Position numbers and translations under genes: made by a program
The notes under the pieces: model-generated
Database searches by the model: none
What the model saw: the letters and a program-made list of their open reading frames with translations, nothing else
What the model was told of the DNA's origin: nothing
NCBI GenBank assembly: GCA_023421245.1
Contig: JAEZTV010000009.1
Span: 100,876-164,875, forward strand
Length of the DNA: 64,000 nucleotides
Direction of reading: 5' to 3'
Source of the DNA: Bacillota bacterium
GTDB taxonomy: Bacteria > Bacillota > Clostridia > Oscillospirales > Ruminococcaceae
In this document: positions 52,059 to 61,826 of the stretch, piece after piece
Numbering within the stretch: position 1 is the stretch's first letter
How the letters are laid out: every line of letters starts with the position of its first letter

Positions 52059-53459
52059 ATGAAGATATTCAATACACTAACACGACAAAAAGAGGAGTTT
52101 ATCCCCCTTCGCGAGGGTGAGGTGCGCATATATGTATGCGGTCCTACCGTGTACAACTATATTCACATTGGTAACGCGCGCCCGCTGTGTGTGTTTGATA
52201 CCCTGCGCCGCTATCTGGAATACCGCGGCTACAAGGTGATCTATGTACAGAATTTCACCGATATTGATGATAAGATCATCCGCCGCGCAAACGAGGAAGG
52301 CAGCGACTTTTTAAGCGTGGCCGAAACCTATATTGAGGAATATAAAAAGGACGCCGAGCACCTGAACGTAAAAGAGGCAACGGTGCATCCGCGCGCAACC
52401 GAGAATATTGATACCATACTTGAGATTATTACAGAGCTTATGCAAAAGGGCTTTGCATACGAAGCCGGCGGCGACGTGTACTTTCGCGCTAAGCATTTTG
52501 AGGAATACGGCAAGCTGTCGCACCAGCCGCTGGAGGATTTGGAGGCGGGTGCACGCATTGAGGTAGGGGTGCATAAGGAATCGCCGATGGATTTTGCGCT
52601 TTGGAAGGCGGCAAAGCCCGGTGAACCATATTGGCAGTCGCCGTGGGGCGACGGCCGCCCGGGCTGGCATATTGAGTGTTCGGCTATGGCAAAACGATAT
52701 CTGGGTGCGACCATCGACCTGCACTGCGGCGGGCTTGACCTTGTGTTCCCGCATCACGAAAACGAGATAGCCCAGAGCGAATGCGCTTGGGGCGAGCCGT
52801 TTGCACGTTACTGGATGCACAACGAGTACCTCAACATTAACAACAAGAAGATGTCAAAATCGCTTGGTAACTTCCGCACAACCCGCGAGGTGGGGGAGCA
52901 TTTTGGGTATGAGCCAATCCGCTTTATTATGCTGTCGGCACACTACCGCACCCCTATGAACTATAGTACGGAGATTATGGAATCGGCTAAAGCGTCGCTG
53001 GCACGCCTGTATACCTGCCGCGATAACATTGATTTTGCACTGAAAAATGCAACCGAGCAAAAGGCGCCGGATGAGGGCGAACTGCTGCAGAGCATCCTTG
53101 CGCGCCGCACCCAGTTTATTGAGGCGATGGATAATGACCTTAACACCGCCGATGCACTTGCCGCGGTATTTGAGCTTGTGCGCGAGATCAATACCCTCAC
53201 TACCGGTACATCACTCGGCTCCCGCGCGGCAATTGAAGCCGCACGCGACCTGTTTGACGAGCTGACCGGCGTGCTCGGCTTACTGTATGAGCGCAAAGAG
53301 CAAAGCCTTGATGCCGAGGTAGAGGCATTGATTGCACAGCGTCAGCAGGCGCGCGCAGCGCGTGATTTTGCAAAGGCGGATGAAATTCGTGACCGCCTTG
53401 CCGCGATGAATGTTGTGCTTGAGGATACCCCGCAGGGCGTAAAGTGGCGCATGAAATAG
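52059..53459 (+). CDS. cysS: cysteinyl-tRNA synthetase
   Basis: A class I synthetase with HIGN (the HIGH motif) in YVCGPTVYNYIHIGNARP, the zinc ligands Cys in CGPT, CSAMA and the HHENEIAQSEC block, and KMSKS in NKKMSKSLGNF. The 466-residue length is normal. I chose the ATG at 52059 (MKIFNTLTRQKE), 12 bases after AAGGA; an ATG at 52047 is directly against that site. It follows cysE by 67 bases with no terminator between, so the T-box probably controls both, which makes sense because both respond to cysteine supply. Confidence 0.96.
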   Translation: MKIFNTLTRQKEEFIPLREGEVRIYVCGPTVYNYIHIGNARPLCVFDTLRRYLEYRGYKVIYVQNFTDIDDKIIRRANEEGSDFLSVAETYIEEYKKDAEHLNVKEATVHPRATENIDTILEIITELMQKGFAYEAGGDVYFRAKHFEEYGKLSHQPLEDLEAGARIEVGVHKESPMDFALWKAAKPGEPYWQSPWGDGRPGWHIECSAMAKRYLGATIDLHCGGLDLVFPHHENEIAQSECAWGEPFARYWMHNEYLNINNKKMSKSLGNFRTTREVGEHFGYEPIRFIMLSAHYRTPMNYSTEIMESAKASLARLYTCRDNIDFALKNATEQKAPDEGELLQSILARRTQFIEAMDNDLNTADALAAVFELVREINTLTTGTSLGSRAAIEAARDLFDELTGVLGLLYERKEQSLDAEVEALIAQRQQARAARDFAKADEIRDRLAAMNVVLEDTPQGVKWRMK

Positions 53460-53491
53460 ACAACCACGGGAATTTTTAGGACAGGCAGGTC

Positions 53492-54121
53492 ATGGAGATG
53501 AAACGTACGCGGCACAGCATACAAGAGGTAGTGGCAGTGCTGCTTTGCTGCGTTCTTTTGGCGGGCTGTACACTCGGCGAAGTAGATGCGCTTATGCAGG
53601 CGATTGCCCGCAGCACCGACACCATCCGCAACAACGAACCGGTATCGCAGGCATCGGATTCTGCTGAGTCGGAGTTTCATATTGATCCCGGCGGCGAAGG
53701 AGAGACCGACTTTTCGGCGACGCTTGAGAGCAGTGTACTGCGGCTGGTGAATGCCGAACGGCAAAGCCTTGCGTTGCCGCAGCTTGTTGAGGAACCAGCG
53801 CTCAACGAAACGGCGCGTACCCGTTGCAGAGAGATGATGGAGAACGACCACTTTGAGCACACCCGCCCCGATGGGCGTGACTGGTCTACCGTCATCGAAG
53901 AACAGGGATACCGCTATACCGTGGTGAGCGAGAACCTGCAAAAGGGCAGGGCGCAAACGCTCAGCGCACAGGATATCTTCGATTCTTGGAAGGAAAGCCC
54001 CGCACATTACGAAGCGATGATTGCGTCCGACATCACGCGCACAGGCGTTGGGGTGTATGTGCGCAAGTCCGAGCAGGGGTATGAATGGTACGCGACCGAG
54101 CATTTTGCATCCCCGCGCTAA
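53492..54121 (+). CDS. CAP-domain (SCP-like) lipoprotein
   Basis: A lipobox LLAGCT (Cys26) anchors the protein outside the cell. A linker rich in Ser/Glu follows, and the C-terminal 130 residues are a CAP/SCP domain: SSVLRLVNAERQSLALPQLVEEPALNETARTRCREM, HFEHTRPDGRDWSTV and ENLQKGR, with a short FDSWKESPAHYEAMIASDITRTGVGVY segment. Two of the usual cavity residues, His in HFEHT and Glu in ENL, are present. Bacterial CAP proteins bind lipids or cell-wall fragments; role here unknown. It follows cysS by 32 bases. Confidence 0.82.
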   Translation: MEMKRTRHSIQEVVAVLLCCVLLAGCTLGEVDALMQAIARSTDTIRNNEPVSQASDSAESEFHIDPGGEGETDFSATLESSVLRLVNAERQSLALPQLVEEPALNETARTRCREMMENDHFEHTRPDGRDWSTVIEEQGYRYTVVSENLQKGRAQTLSAQDIFDSWKESPAHYEAMIASDITRTGVGVYVRKSEQGYEWYATEHFASPR

Positions 54122-54136
54122 CCGCTGATGTATGTA

Positions 54137-54166
54137 TTGACAAACAAACGGTGCGGGCGGTACTAT
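54137..54166 (+). promoter_or_regulatory. gltX promoter
   Basis: TTGACA (54137-54142) and TACTAT (54161-54166) are 18 bases apart. A leader of about 170 bases follows, in which I see no clear T-box or other known riboswitch. Confidence 0.6.
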
Positions 54167-54343
54167 GTGAAAGGCGGCCCTGTGGGGTAAGCTTGGTGTT
54201 ATAGCGTGTAAGCCCGGTATCATGATGGAATAGACAGCCAATCTATAAAACTAAAACAATGAATCAGGGCGGCAGTTTGATGGATTCTTATTTAAGCCAG
54301 CGCCCTTACCGCAGCGGTCTCTAAGAAAGGAATGGTTATCGTA

Positions 54344-55810
54344 ATGAATAATGGCGAGGTGCGCACCAGATTTGCGCCAAGCCCCACCGGTTATATGCAC
54401 GTGGGCAACCTTAGAACGGCGTTGTATGCCTATCTGCTTGCAAAAGGCAAAGGGGGCAAGTTTATCCTGCGCATTGAAGATACCGACCAGGAACGGTATG
54501 TTGAGGGCGCGGTTGATATTATCTATAACACCCTGCGTGAAACAGGGTTGAACTGGGATGAAGGCCCCGATATCGGTGGACCGGTAGGCCCGTATATCCA
54601 AAGTGAGCGAATGGGTATGTACGCAGTCTACGCCGACCGACTGATACAATCGGGGCATGCCTACCGCTGCTTCTGCGATAAGGAACGGCTTGAGGAGGTT
54701 CGCAAGCTGCAGACGGCCTCGGGTATCTCACCCAAATATGATGGGCATTGCTCACGCCTGACACAAGAGGAGATAGACGAAAAACTAGCACAGGGCGTAC
54801 CATGTGTAATCCGCCAGAAGATTCCGCGGACGGGCACGACGACCTTCCATGATGTGGTGTTCGGTGATGTGTCGGTGGAAAACGCAACGCTGGATGATCA
54901 GGTGCTCATCAAAAGTGACGGCATGCCCACCTATAACTTTGCAAACGTGGTGGACGACCATCTCATGGGCATTACCCATGTCATTCGCGGCAACGAATAC
55001 CTATCCTCTACCCCGAAGTATAACCTGCTGTACGAGGCATTCGGGTGGGATATCCCCATATACATCCACTGCTCGCCCGTTATGAAGAACGCGACCGAAA
55101 AGCTGTCCAAGCGCAACGGTGATGCGTCTTACGGAGATCTTGTAAATGCAGGATACCTTAGGGATGCGGTGCTTAACTACATCGCACTGCTTGGCTGGGC
55201 GCCGGGCGGCGAGAACGAAATTTTCTCACTTCGGGAGATGGTGCAGGCGTTTGATGCACGGGGTATCTCAAAATCCCCCGCAATCTTTGACCCCTTAAAG
55301 CTGCGCCATATCAACGGAGAGTATATCAGGCGGCTTTCGCCCGAGGCGTTTGCCGAGATGGCTGCGCCGTGGATTCGAAAGGCCGTCACCCGTACCGATG
55401 TGGACCTTGCCTTGGTTGCACAGGTGCTGCAGGCGCGCACCGAGGTGCTTGCGGATATTCCGGAACAGGTGGACTTTGTGGATGCCCTGCCCGAGTACGA
55501 TTTGGAGCTGTACGTCAGCAAGAAGATGAAGACGACCAAAGAAACATCACTTGCAATGCTGCGTGAGATTTTGCCGGTGCTTGAGGGGCTTTCGGATTTT
55601 TCGGTGCAGTCGGTGCACGATGCGCTGTTTGAATTGATTGCGCGCCTTGAGGTGAAGAACGGTGCTGTGCTGTGGCCGCTGCGCGTTGCGGCAAGCGGCA
55701 AGCAGTTCACCCCCGGCGGCGGCATTGAGATTTGCGCGATCCTCGGCAAGGACGATACCATAGCCCGCGTGAAAAAGGGCATTGAGCTTTTGCAGGCCGT
55801 GTGCGGGTAA
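54344..55810 (+). CDS. gltX: glutamyl-tRNA synthetase
   Basis: A class I synthetase with RTRFAPSPTGYMHVGNLRTALYA (the HIGH variant HVGN) and the KLSKRNGD motif (KMSKS equivalent). The 488 residues are usual. The ATG at 54344 gives MNNGEVRTRFAPSPTG; the ATG four codons earlier is directly against the AAAGGA site. The zinc-binding cysteines seen in some GltX are absent. It is separately transcribed and ends about 200 bases before a bidirectional terminator. Confidence 0.95.
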   Translation: MNNGEVRTRFAPSPTGYMHVGNLRTALYAYLLAKGKGGKFILRIEDTDQERYVEGAVDIIYNTLRETGLNWDEGPDIGGPVGPYIQSERMGMYAVYADRLIQSGHAYRCFCDKERLEEVRKLQTASGISPKYDGHCSRLTQEEIDEKLAQGVPCVIRQKIPRTGTTTFHDVVFGDVSVENATLDDQVLIKSDGMPTYNFANVVDDHLMGITHVIRGNEYLSSTPKYNLLYEAFGWDIPIYIHCSPVMKNATEKLSKRNGDASYGDLVNAGYLRDAVLNYIALLGWAPGGENEIFSLREMVQAFDARGISKSPAIFDPLKLRHINGEYIRRLSPEAFAEMAAPWIRKAVTRTDVDLALVAQVLQARTEVLADIPEQVDFVDALPEYDLELYVSKKMKTTKETSLAMLREILPVLEGLSDFSVQSVHDALFELIARLEVKNGAVLWPLRVAASGKQFTPGGGIEICAILGKDDTIARVKKGIELLQAVCG

Positions 55811-56018
55811 CCGCAATTCCCATGCCTCGGCAGAAATTTGTTACGGCATGAAAAGCGATGGGCTGTATGGAGCGTTATGTTCAAAGAGACTATATCGTCA
55901 AAGGGGCGGAAAAACCTGTACGATTACTACCCCCCATGGCAGCGAGCTTGCCTGCTTTGAATAGCAAAGCCATATAAGCGCAAAAAAAACAGCATAACAA
56001 GGTATTACTCAACAAAGT

Positions 56019-56059
56019 AAAGAACAGCCGCGGATAGCACAATCCGCGGCTGTTCTTTT
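56019..56059. terminator. bidirectional terminator between gltX and trmO
   Basis: A 17-base-pair stem (56019-56035 with 56042-56058) has A-rich and T-rich flanks on both sides, so it can stop gltX transcripts rightward and trmO transcripts leftward. Confidence 0.88.
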
Positions 56060-56080
56060 GCATGTGCCGGTATACCAACG

Positions 56081-56536
56081 TCAAAAATAATCTTTCATTA
56101 AGATGTTCACCCATGCGGGAACCGTGGCGTCGGGCTTGCAATCATACATAGGATAGTAAGGCTTAATGTCAAGAACGGGCGTGCCGTGGATGGCGTCCAA
56201 CCCCTGCACGGTAATGATATTATCCTGGATACCGGCAAGCTTTACCGCCGTAATGCCGATGGGATTGGGGCGGTCCTTTGCGCGCTGAGAAAAGATACCG
56301 ATCTTCGGCATATCCGCGCGCCCCTGCGGCCTGCGAACCAGATGCTTTGCTGCGTCAAAGCTCGCCTTGTCAAGATAATACACCACGACAATGTGCGAAA
56401 AGTCTGACAATCCGCATAGCCCCTGCTCGTAGACAGGATCAATAACAATATGCGACAACGTCGCGCCCCAGCCGGTATCCTTTTGCCTTTCCGCCTTGTT
56501 TTGTACGGTTCCAATCGCAGTTAAGGTAATACGCAT
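56081..56536 (-). CDS. trmO: tRNA (t6A37)-N6-methyltransferase, TrmO/TsaA family
   Basis: The 151-residue beta-barrel protein starts MRITLTAIGTVQNKA and carries the family core: GCGL-like GLCGLSDFSHIVVVYYLD, then the SQRAKDRPNPIGITAVKLAG block and LDAIHGTPVLDIKPYYPMYD. TrmO methylates N6 of t6A37 in tRNA-Thr and relies on the modification made by TsaD (encoded at 27773). The ATG at 56536 is 9 bases after AAGGGG; the open frame continues far upstream (to 56746) but is not plausible. Confidence 0.88.
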   Translation of the reverse strand: MRITLTAIGTVQNKAERQKDTGWGATLSHIVIDPVYEQGLCGLSDFSHIVVVYYLDKASFDAAKHLVRRPQGRADMPKIGIFSQRAKDRPNPIGITAVKLAGIQDNIITVQGLDAIHGTPVLDIKPYYPMYDCKPDATVPAWVNILMKDYF

Positions 56537-56985
56537 AATCATGAGCCCCTTTTTAATGGAGTAAGCAGTAAAATTGTACCAGATAGTAAGCCGATATGCA
56601 AGTGTGGCGGCAGTAGCATACGCGATTTTGCGTGCGGTTTCAGCAGCATTGCCCTCAAAAACCCCCACGGTTGCGACAGCTTTTGCGCGTGTACAGCAGT
56701 AGGATAGGAAAGGTAATATATGTAACTGCAAAGAATAAACGGACAAACGCTTGGCCGTTTTAGAATCGATGTTTAAACAAGCTGCCTTAATACTATTTAT
56801 ATTTTAATCTGACCTGCGGCGGCACGGCACAATTGGAGACAAGCTGTACCGGTGCTCTCTATTGATGACGAAAGCCGCAGCGGAAAGCTTTGCCTCCCGA
56901 CTTAAAGAATGCCTATGGTTTTATTCAAGTTTTTAGCCATCGGTGTCTACCCGCAATCTAAATATAGAAAGGCATGGTTGTTCCC
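56537..56985. other. divergent intergenic region between trmO and spoIIE
   Basis: About 450 bases, without a plausible gene. One TGACGAA (56866-56872) fits the loose Spo0A-box consensus TGNCGAA, as would be expected before spoIIE, but a single degenerate 7-mer carries little weight. No clear promoter hexamers were placed. Confidence 0.4.
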
Positions 56986-59346
56986 ATGAAGCAACGTACA
57001 ACAGTCAAGAGCCGAATATGGATGAAAATACAGCACTATGTGCAGATGCGTGTACAGATTGCGGGCGCAGTGGTTTTTTTTGCAGGCTTTTTAATGGCTA
57101 ACGCCACAATGTACGGCAAGATTGCGCCTTTTGGCGTTGCGCTTGCGGCAGGTGTTCCATCCGGGCTGTTTTGGCCGGGAACGCTTGGTGCACTGCTTGG
57201 ATATCTTGTGCCGATTGACGGCGGAATCGGCACAATGAAATATGCTGCCGCCCTGTGCATCGTAATGGTTGGACGCTGGTTGCTTGGCCGGTGGAAGGCC
57301 CTGCCCGCGAGTGGAATGGTTTTTTCCGCGCTGGGGTTTGCATCGCTACTGCTGCCCTCCCTGATTCTCTTGGCGGGGAGCCTTAATCAGAGCATCGCAC
57401 AGACGGTGCTTGCCGTATCCGAGGCGGTGCTTGCCGGCGGACTCTGCTATCTGGTTAATATAGCGGCAGGCCCTATTGAAAAGGGATTTGTAGCAAGCGT
57501 TCTGGAACGAAGAGAGCACGCGAGCATTATCGCGGTGCTCAGCATAATATTGCTTGCGCTGTGCGGGTTTGAGATCTATGGGTTTTCTGCCGGACGGTTT
57601 GTGGCCGTAATAGTGATTCTTGCGGCGGCGGCTATTTTTGGTCCGTCAATCGCCGCAGGTAGCGGCGTAATCGCGGGTGTTGTGGCAGGACTGACAGATT
57701 CCTCGTTATTCCTGCTTGCAGGAGTATATGGCTTTGCGGGCCTGTTTGCGGGGCTGTTTTATACATTTGGGCGCTTTGGTGCCGCTGCTGCATTTGTGCT
57801 GGCGAACGGGTTGCTGGCCATTGCTGCGGGTACGGGTATGGTACCCATACAAGTGTTATATGAGGTTATGATAGCAACTGTGCTGTTTATGTTTATCCCG
57901 CAAAGCCTGCTCAATACGGTAGGGTCGTTTCGTGTGGCAAGCAATAACGCCCAGCATGAGGATGGCATCAGCCGTGAGCTGCATACCCGCCTGACGCTTG
58001 CAAGCAGCGCAATGCGTGAGGTGCGTACCGCGGTAGACAGCGTATCGGAACGCTTGCGCAAAATTAATGCCGACGACATCACCACCGTGTATGACGCAGC
58101 GGCAGAGACCGTATGTGCGCGCTGCGGCAAACGAATGGCGTGCTGGGGGCCGTGCTATAACAGCACGATGGGCGCATTCCATGGTCTGGGAACGGTGCTC
58201 AAGGAAAAGGGGACCGTCAGCGATGAGGACTTTCCGCGTGCATTTCTTGAAACCTGTGGTAAAACGCGTGCGTTGACCACAGCGATCAATGAGGCGTACG
58301 AACGGTTTCGTACCCGCGAAAGCTCCGCACGGCGCTTTGGTGAGCTGCGGGCGGTGGTGTCGGGACAGTTTGAGGCAATGGGCGAGCTGCTCGATGAACT
58401 AAGTGATGAGGCAATGCAAAAACGCAGCCGTCATGTGCGGCTATCGGGTGCGGTACGTGAGTATCTTGAGAGTACCGGCATCTATCCGCGCGAAGCGGTG
58501 TGCGAAACCGATGGAAACGGGCGCATTACGCTGACCATTACAATCGATACCGATGAGATTGAAAGTATTAGCCGTGTGCGGCTTGCGCGAGTGCTGAGCA
58601 GGGTGTGTAAGCGTGAATTTGCCTTGCCAAGCGTGATGGAAAAAGACGGCATTACAACCATCCGGCTCAAGGAGCGTGCAAGATTTGCGCCGCTGTATGG
58701 GGAGTATCAATCCACCTACCGGGACGGACGGCTGTGCGGTGACAGCATCCGGTACCTGTCGGACGGCGGCAGGGTGCAGATGGTGCTGAGCGACGGCATG
58801 GGCAGCGGCCCCGCGGCGGCGGTGGATTCCGCAATGGCAGCCTCGCTGCTTACCCGCATGATGAGTGCGGGTCTAAGCGCTACGGGAGCGCTTAAATTTG
58901 CAAACGCCGCGCTGCTTACAAAATCAGCGGAGGAATCGCTTGCAACGGCAGATATCGCATTGCTCGACCTGCACAGCGGCAGGGGAGAATTCTATAAAGC
59001 GGGCGCTGCGCCAACCTTTGTGCGCAGCGGTGGCAGGGCATTTATGCTGGAAGGCGATTCACTGCCCATCGGCATCTTAAACGGCATCTCGGCCGATCAC
59101 ATGAGCCTTGATCTGGACGAAGGTGATATTGTGCTGATGGTATCGGATGGTGCGGTATTTGACAGCGGCGAGTGGATTGTGCGTGAGCTTGAGCATTTTA
59201 AAGGCGATGATATGCAGGCGCTTGCAAAACAGATTGTAGAGGCGGCGAAGCAGCGGCGAAGCGATGGGCATGAGGATGATATCTCTGCAGCGGCGCTGAT
59301 GCTGTGCGCATGTCCGGCGGCAATTGACAAAAAGAATGCGGGGTAA
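56986..59346 (+). CDS. spoIIE: stage II sporulation protein E
   Basis: SpoIIE dephosphorylates the anti-sigma factor antagonist SpoIIAA and so activates sigma-F in the forespore. The N-terminal 300 residues have about ten membrane segments starting at VQIAGAVVFFAGFLMA; a central domain has a Cys-rich patch (CARCGKRMACWGPCYNS); the C-terminal PP2C phosphatase shows LSDGMGSGPAAAVDSAMAASLL, GDSLPIGIL, LMVSDGAVFDSGE and HEDDISAAALML. The 786-residue length is normal. The ATG at 56986 (MKQRTTVK) is favoured over 56974, which touches the AAAGG site. The gene implies a spore former. Confidence 0.95.
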   Translation: MKQRTTVKSRIWMKIQHYVQMRVQIAGAVVFFAGFLMANATMYGKIAPFGVALAAGVPSGLFWPGTLGALLGYLVPIDGGIGTMKYAAALCIVMVGRWLLGRWKALPASGMVFSALGFASLLLPSLILLAGSLNQSIAQTVLAVSEAVLAGGLCYLVNIAAGPIEKGFVASVLERREHASIIAVLSIILLALCGFEIYGFSAGRFVAVIVILAAAAIFGPSIAAGSGVIAGVVAGLTDSSLFLLAGVYGFAGLFAGLFYTFGRFGAAAAFVLANGLLAIAAGTGMVPIQVLYEVMIATVLFMFIPQSLLNTVGSFRVASNNAQHEDGISRELHTRLTLASSAMREVRTAVDSVSERLRKINADDITTVYDAAAETVCARCGKRMACWGPCYNSTMGAFHGLGTVLKEKGTVSDEDFPRAFLETCGKTRALTTAINEAYERFRTRESSARRFGELRAVVSGQFEAMGELLDELSDEAMQKRSRHVRLSGAVREYLESTGIYPREAVCETDGNGRITLTITIDTDEIESISRVRLARVLSRVCKREFALPSVMEKDGITTIRLKERARFAPLYGEYQSTYRDGRLCGDSIRYLSDGGRVQMVLSDGMGSGPAAAVDSAMAASLLTRMMSAGLSATGALKFANAALLTKSAEESLATADIALLDLHSGRGEFYKAGAAPTFVRSGGRAFMLEGDSLPIGILNGISADHMSLDLDEGDIVLMVSDGAVFDSGEWIVRELEHFKGDDMQALAKQIVEAAKQRRSDGHEDDISAAALMLCACPAAIDKKNAG

Positions 59347-59419
59347 TACCTGCAGGCTATTGCGCAAAATTATTATAATGAAAAAATGGCCGCTAAAGGG
59401 CTGGCTTCATAGAAAAGTT

Positions 59420-59462
59420 AAGACAAGCCCCCAAAAGCTATTAGCTTTTGGGGGCTTGTCTT
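59420..59462. terminator. bidirectional terminator between spoIIE and the hydrolase gene
   Basis: A very strong stem of about 18 pairs (59420-59440 with 59442-59462) rich in GC at the base of the loop, with A/T flanks both sides. It serves spoIIE rightward and the hydrolase leftward, whose stop is 10 bases away. Confidence 0.85.
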
Positions 59463-59471
59463 ATATTAAGC

Positions 59472-60410
59472 TCATAACCTTTCAGCAAGTGACTTCATTA
59501 TATTGTAAAACTTGGCTGCCTCGCTCCATTGAGGAAAATGACAGGAGTTATCAAACCAATAAAACTCCTTTTCGCTTGTTATGGAGTGAAAGTATGTGTT
59601 TGCAAGGGTGGAGGAAACGTGATAGTCGTTTCGCCCTTCGATAAAAACCACAGGGGCATCAAATGATTTAACAGCTTCAAAATCAACGAGCATTAACTCT
59701 TGCCACAAATATTTAATGGATTGTAAAGAACCTTTTTGCCTGTTTATTAAATCTTTTAAGCTGTAATCTGATGAAAACAAAAAATTAAAAAGAAACTGAT
59801 TGTAGTTTCTTTTCCCATAGAGTGAGCCTTTAAATTTCACAACCTGCCCAGTGACAAACAACAGGTCATTTAACCACGTCTGAGTGCGATAAGTACAGTC
59901 AATAGCCATAAGCTTCGAAACAACTTTTGAGTTTCCGATTTCTTGATTTTTCTCTAGGGCATACTCATAAGCCAGTCTAGATGATTTCATCATATTAACA
60001 ACTTGACCACATCCTATGTAGGTGTGAACCATATCGGGATAACGCTGAATAAACTTTAGTCCCAAAACACTCCCCCAAGAATGTCCGACTAAATACAATT
60101 TTTCCTTACCGAAACGTTTAAGCAGGATTTTGGTCAACACATATATATCGTCCAAAAATGTAGCGATACAGATGTTTTGCTCCTCAGAAAAACGATAGTA
60201 TGATTTTCCTGCTCCTCGCTGTTCTAATATTACAACTGTAAACATACTCTCTAGATTCTGATTATATTTTTCCACTAAAGGCAACGCTGCGTCTCCCGGC
60301 CCGCCATGTAAATACAGGAGCATAGGGTTGGATTCGTTTTGTGTTCTTATAGATACGCACAGTTTTGCATTGTTAATATCAATATATTCAATGAATTTGA
60401 ATGTCTCCAC
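59472..60410 (-). CDS. alpha/beta hydrolase (proline iminopeptidase-like)
   Basis: The 312-residue protein has the alpha/beta hydrolase motifs HGGPGDAALPL (oxyanion), EQRGAGKS, and the nucleophile elbow LVGHSWGSVLGL; an Asp in FIEGRNDYHVSS and a His in NSCHFPQWS complete the triad. HGGPG and GHSWGS are typical of the S33 peptidase family (prolyl aminopeptidases), though the substrate is unknown. The base composition is visibly AT-richer than the flanking genes, suggesting transfer. The start is uncertain: a GTG at 60410 has AGGCGG upstream; an ATG at 60437 has no site, and TATACT lies only a few bases before it. Confidence 0.82.
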   Translation of the reverse strand: METFKFIEYIDINNAKLCVSIRTQNESNPMLLYLHGGPGDAALPLVEKYNQNLESMFTVVILEQRGAGKSYYRFSEEQNICIATFLDDIYVLTKILLKRFGKEKLYLVGHSWGSVLGLKFIQRYPDMVHTYIGCGQVVNMMKSSRLAYEYALEKNQEIGNSKVVSKLMAIDCTYRTQTWLNDLLFVTGQVVKFKGSLYGKRNYNQFLFNFLFSSDYSLKDLINRQKGSLQSIKYLWQELMLVDFEAVKSFDAPVVFIEGRNDYHVSSTLANTYFHSITSEKEFYWFDNSCHFPQWSEAAKFYNIMKSLAERL

Positions 60411-60633
60411 CCCCAAGCCGCCTAATATAAACAACATAAACCAAAGTATACCAGATAGCTTTATGTGATGTCAATGCATTTGGGGTCTCAGTGCCCTGTC
60501 GGACAGGCCGGCATATTGTTTGTGTTAACATACAAACAGCGGGGATATACCCTCAAACCCCGGAAGTAGAAAAGAGCAGCCATCCGATCAAATGTATCTG
60601 TGTTGCACCACCAAAAGCAGCCGTTTTTTGTTG

Positions 60634-61527
60634 TTATGTATGCGCCTTTTTGGAACGTTTGGTGCAGGTGGGTTTATTGCAGAAAGCGCATTTGTTGCCG
60701 CTGCGGATGTAATGGAACAGGTACTGCTGCGCAATACCGGGGTAGTCCTTGGCGCAATCAGGCAGACCGTTTGGATAATATAGTTCCATCGCGCGTTTCA
60801 TCCACACATCCAAAGGGAACGCCTCCGTGCGGGTAAAGCCGTATAGCAGCACACAGTCCGCTACCTTTGGTCCCACGCCTTTTATTGTGCGCAGCATGGT
60901 GCGCGCATCGTCAATATCACAATGGTAAAGCCGGTCAAACGGCACCTCGCCCGACGCCACCTTTGTTGCGGCGTCCATAATATAACCTGCGCGCCAACCC
61001 GCCCGCAGCGGAGCAAGATCGGTCTCTTGCAATGCGGCAATGGTATGTGCATCGGGGAAGGAGTAAGCGGTGGCTTTACCGCGGCTGTCTGTAATCGGTC
61101 TGCCAAAACACTCGCACAGACGCGCCACAATCCCTTTAATGCGCCCGATATTGTTGTTTTGGGATATAATAAAGGAGCATAGCGTCTCCCACGGCGGCTG
61201 ACGCAGCACCCGCAGGCCGGGGGCATTATCTATTGCGCGCTGTAGTGCGGGGTCGGTATACATCAAGGCCTTAATTGCCCCATAGTCACGCGCAAGGTCA
61301 AAATAATCTCGCCAAACATCGTCAAAGTCCTGCATCGTACAGCCTTTGAGCAAAAGTGTGTCGCCCTCTTGCAGGATGGTAAGCGTCTTATCACCCACCG
61401 TGCCGGTAAAGACATTGGGTGTGGTCTCGTTCCATCGAAAACACTGACCGCACAGCAGTGTATCGCGCAGTGAAAAATCGCGCACCGCGGTGCATATAAT
61501 ATCCGCTCCTTGCGGTGAAACAATCAT
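60634..61527 (-). CDS. 8-oxoguanine DNA glycosylase (OGG1-type)
   Basis: The 297-residue protein has an N-terminal OGG domain (DFSLRDTLLCGQCFRWNETTP) and the HhH-GPD core: FIISQNNNIGRIKGIVARL, then the helix-hairpin-helix IKGVGPKVADCVLLYGF with the catalytic Lys and FPLDVWMKRAM with the catalytic Asp. It removes oxidised guanine from DNA. The C-terminus is Cys/Lys-rich (CAFCNKPTCTKRSKK), possibly a zinc knuckle. An AGGAGC site precedes the ATG. The 196-base gap toward the hydrolase gene shows nothing of note. Confidence 0.92.
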   Translation of the reverse strand: MIVSPQGADIICTAVRDFSLRDTLLCGQCFRWNETTPNVFTGTVGDKTLTILQEGDTLLLKGCTMQDFDDVWRDYFDLARDYGAIKALMYTDPALQRAIDNAPGLRVLRQPPWETLCSFIISQNNNIGRIKGIVARLCECFGRPITDSRGKATAYSFPDAHTIAALQETDLAPLRAGWRAGYIMDAATKVASGEVPFDRLYHCDIDDARTMLRTIKGVGPKVADCVLLYGFTRTEAFPLDVWMKRAMELYYPNGLPDCAKDYPGIAQQYLFHYIRSGNKCAFCNKPTCTKRSKKAHT

Positions 61528-61585
61528 AAATGAGCTCCTTTCGGGACTGCCATTGCGCTAGTGGCAAGGTATAATAAAGGTGGGG

Positions 61586-61826
61586 AAAACGGGAGGTTTT
61601 CCAAATGCGAATTGAAGACTCGCTATGCTGAATGAAAATGTTAAACAGCAGAAAACCGGAGGTTTTCCAAATGCGAATCGAAGATTCGCTATGCTGAATG
61701 AAAATGTTAAACAGCAGAAAACCGGAGGTTTTCCAAATGCGAATCGAAGACTCGCTATGCTGAATGAAAATGTTAAACAGCAGAAAACCGGAGGTTTTCC
61801 AAATGCGAATCGAAGATTCGCTATGC
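61586..61826. repeat. 66-base tandem repeat, 3.6 copies
   Basis: Units begin at 61586, 61652, 61718 and 61784 (last one partial). Each contains a hairpin AAAACC-GGA-GGTTTT, the sequence TTCCAAATG, a second hairpin GCGAATC-GAA-GATTCGC, then CTATG and a 24-base linker. The first two hairpins and TTTTCCAAATG are the same module as at 33566-33610. Because 66 is a multiple of three, frame +1 is open from 61625 to 61834 and would encode three copies of a 22-residue peptide, MLNENVKQQKTGGFPNANRR plus two; I do not think it is a gene. Confidence 0.85.

Noticed and set aside
54167..54343. A T-box or other riboswitch in the gltX leader
   Set aside because: The conserved TGGNACCGCG core is absent and no terminator pair was found.
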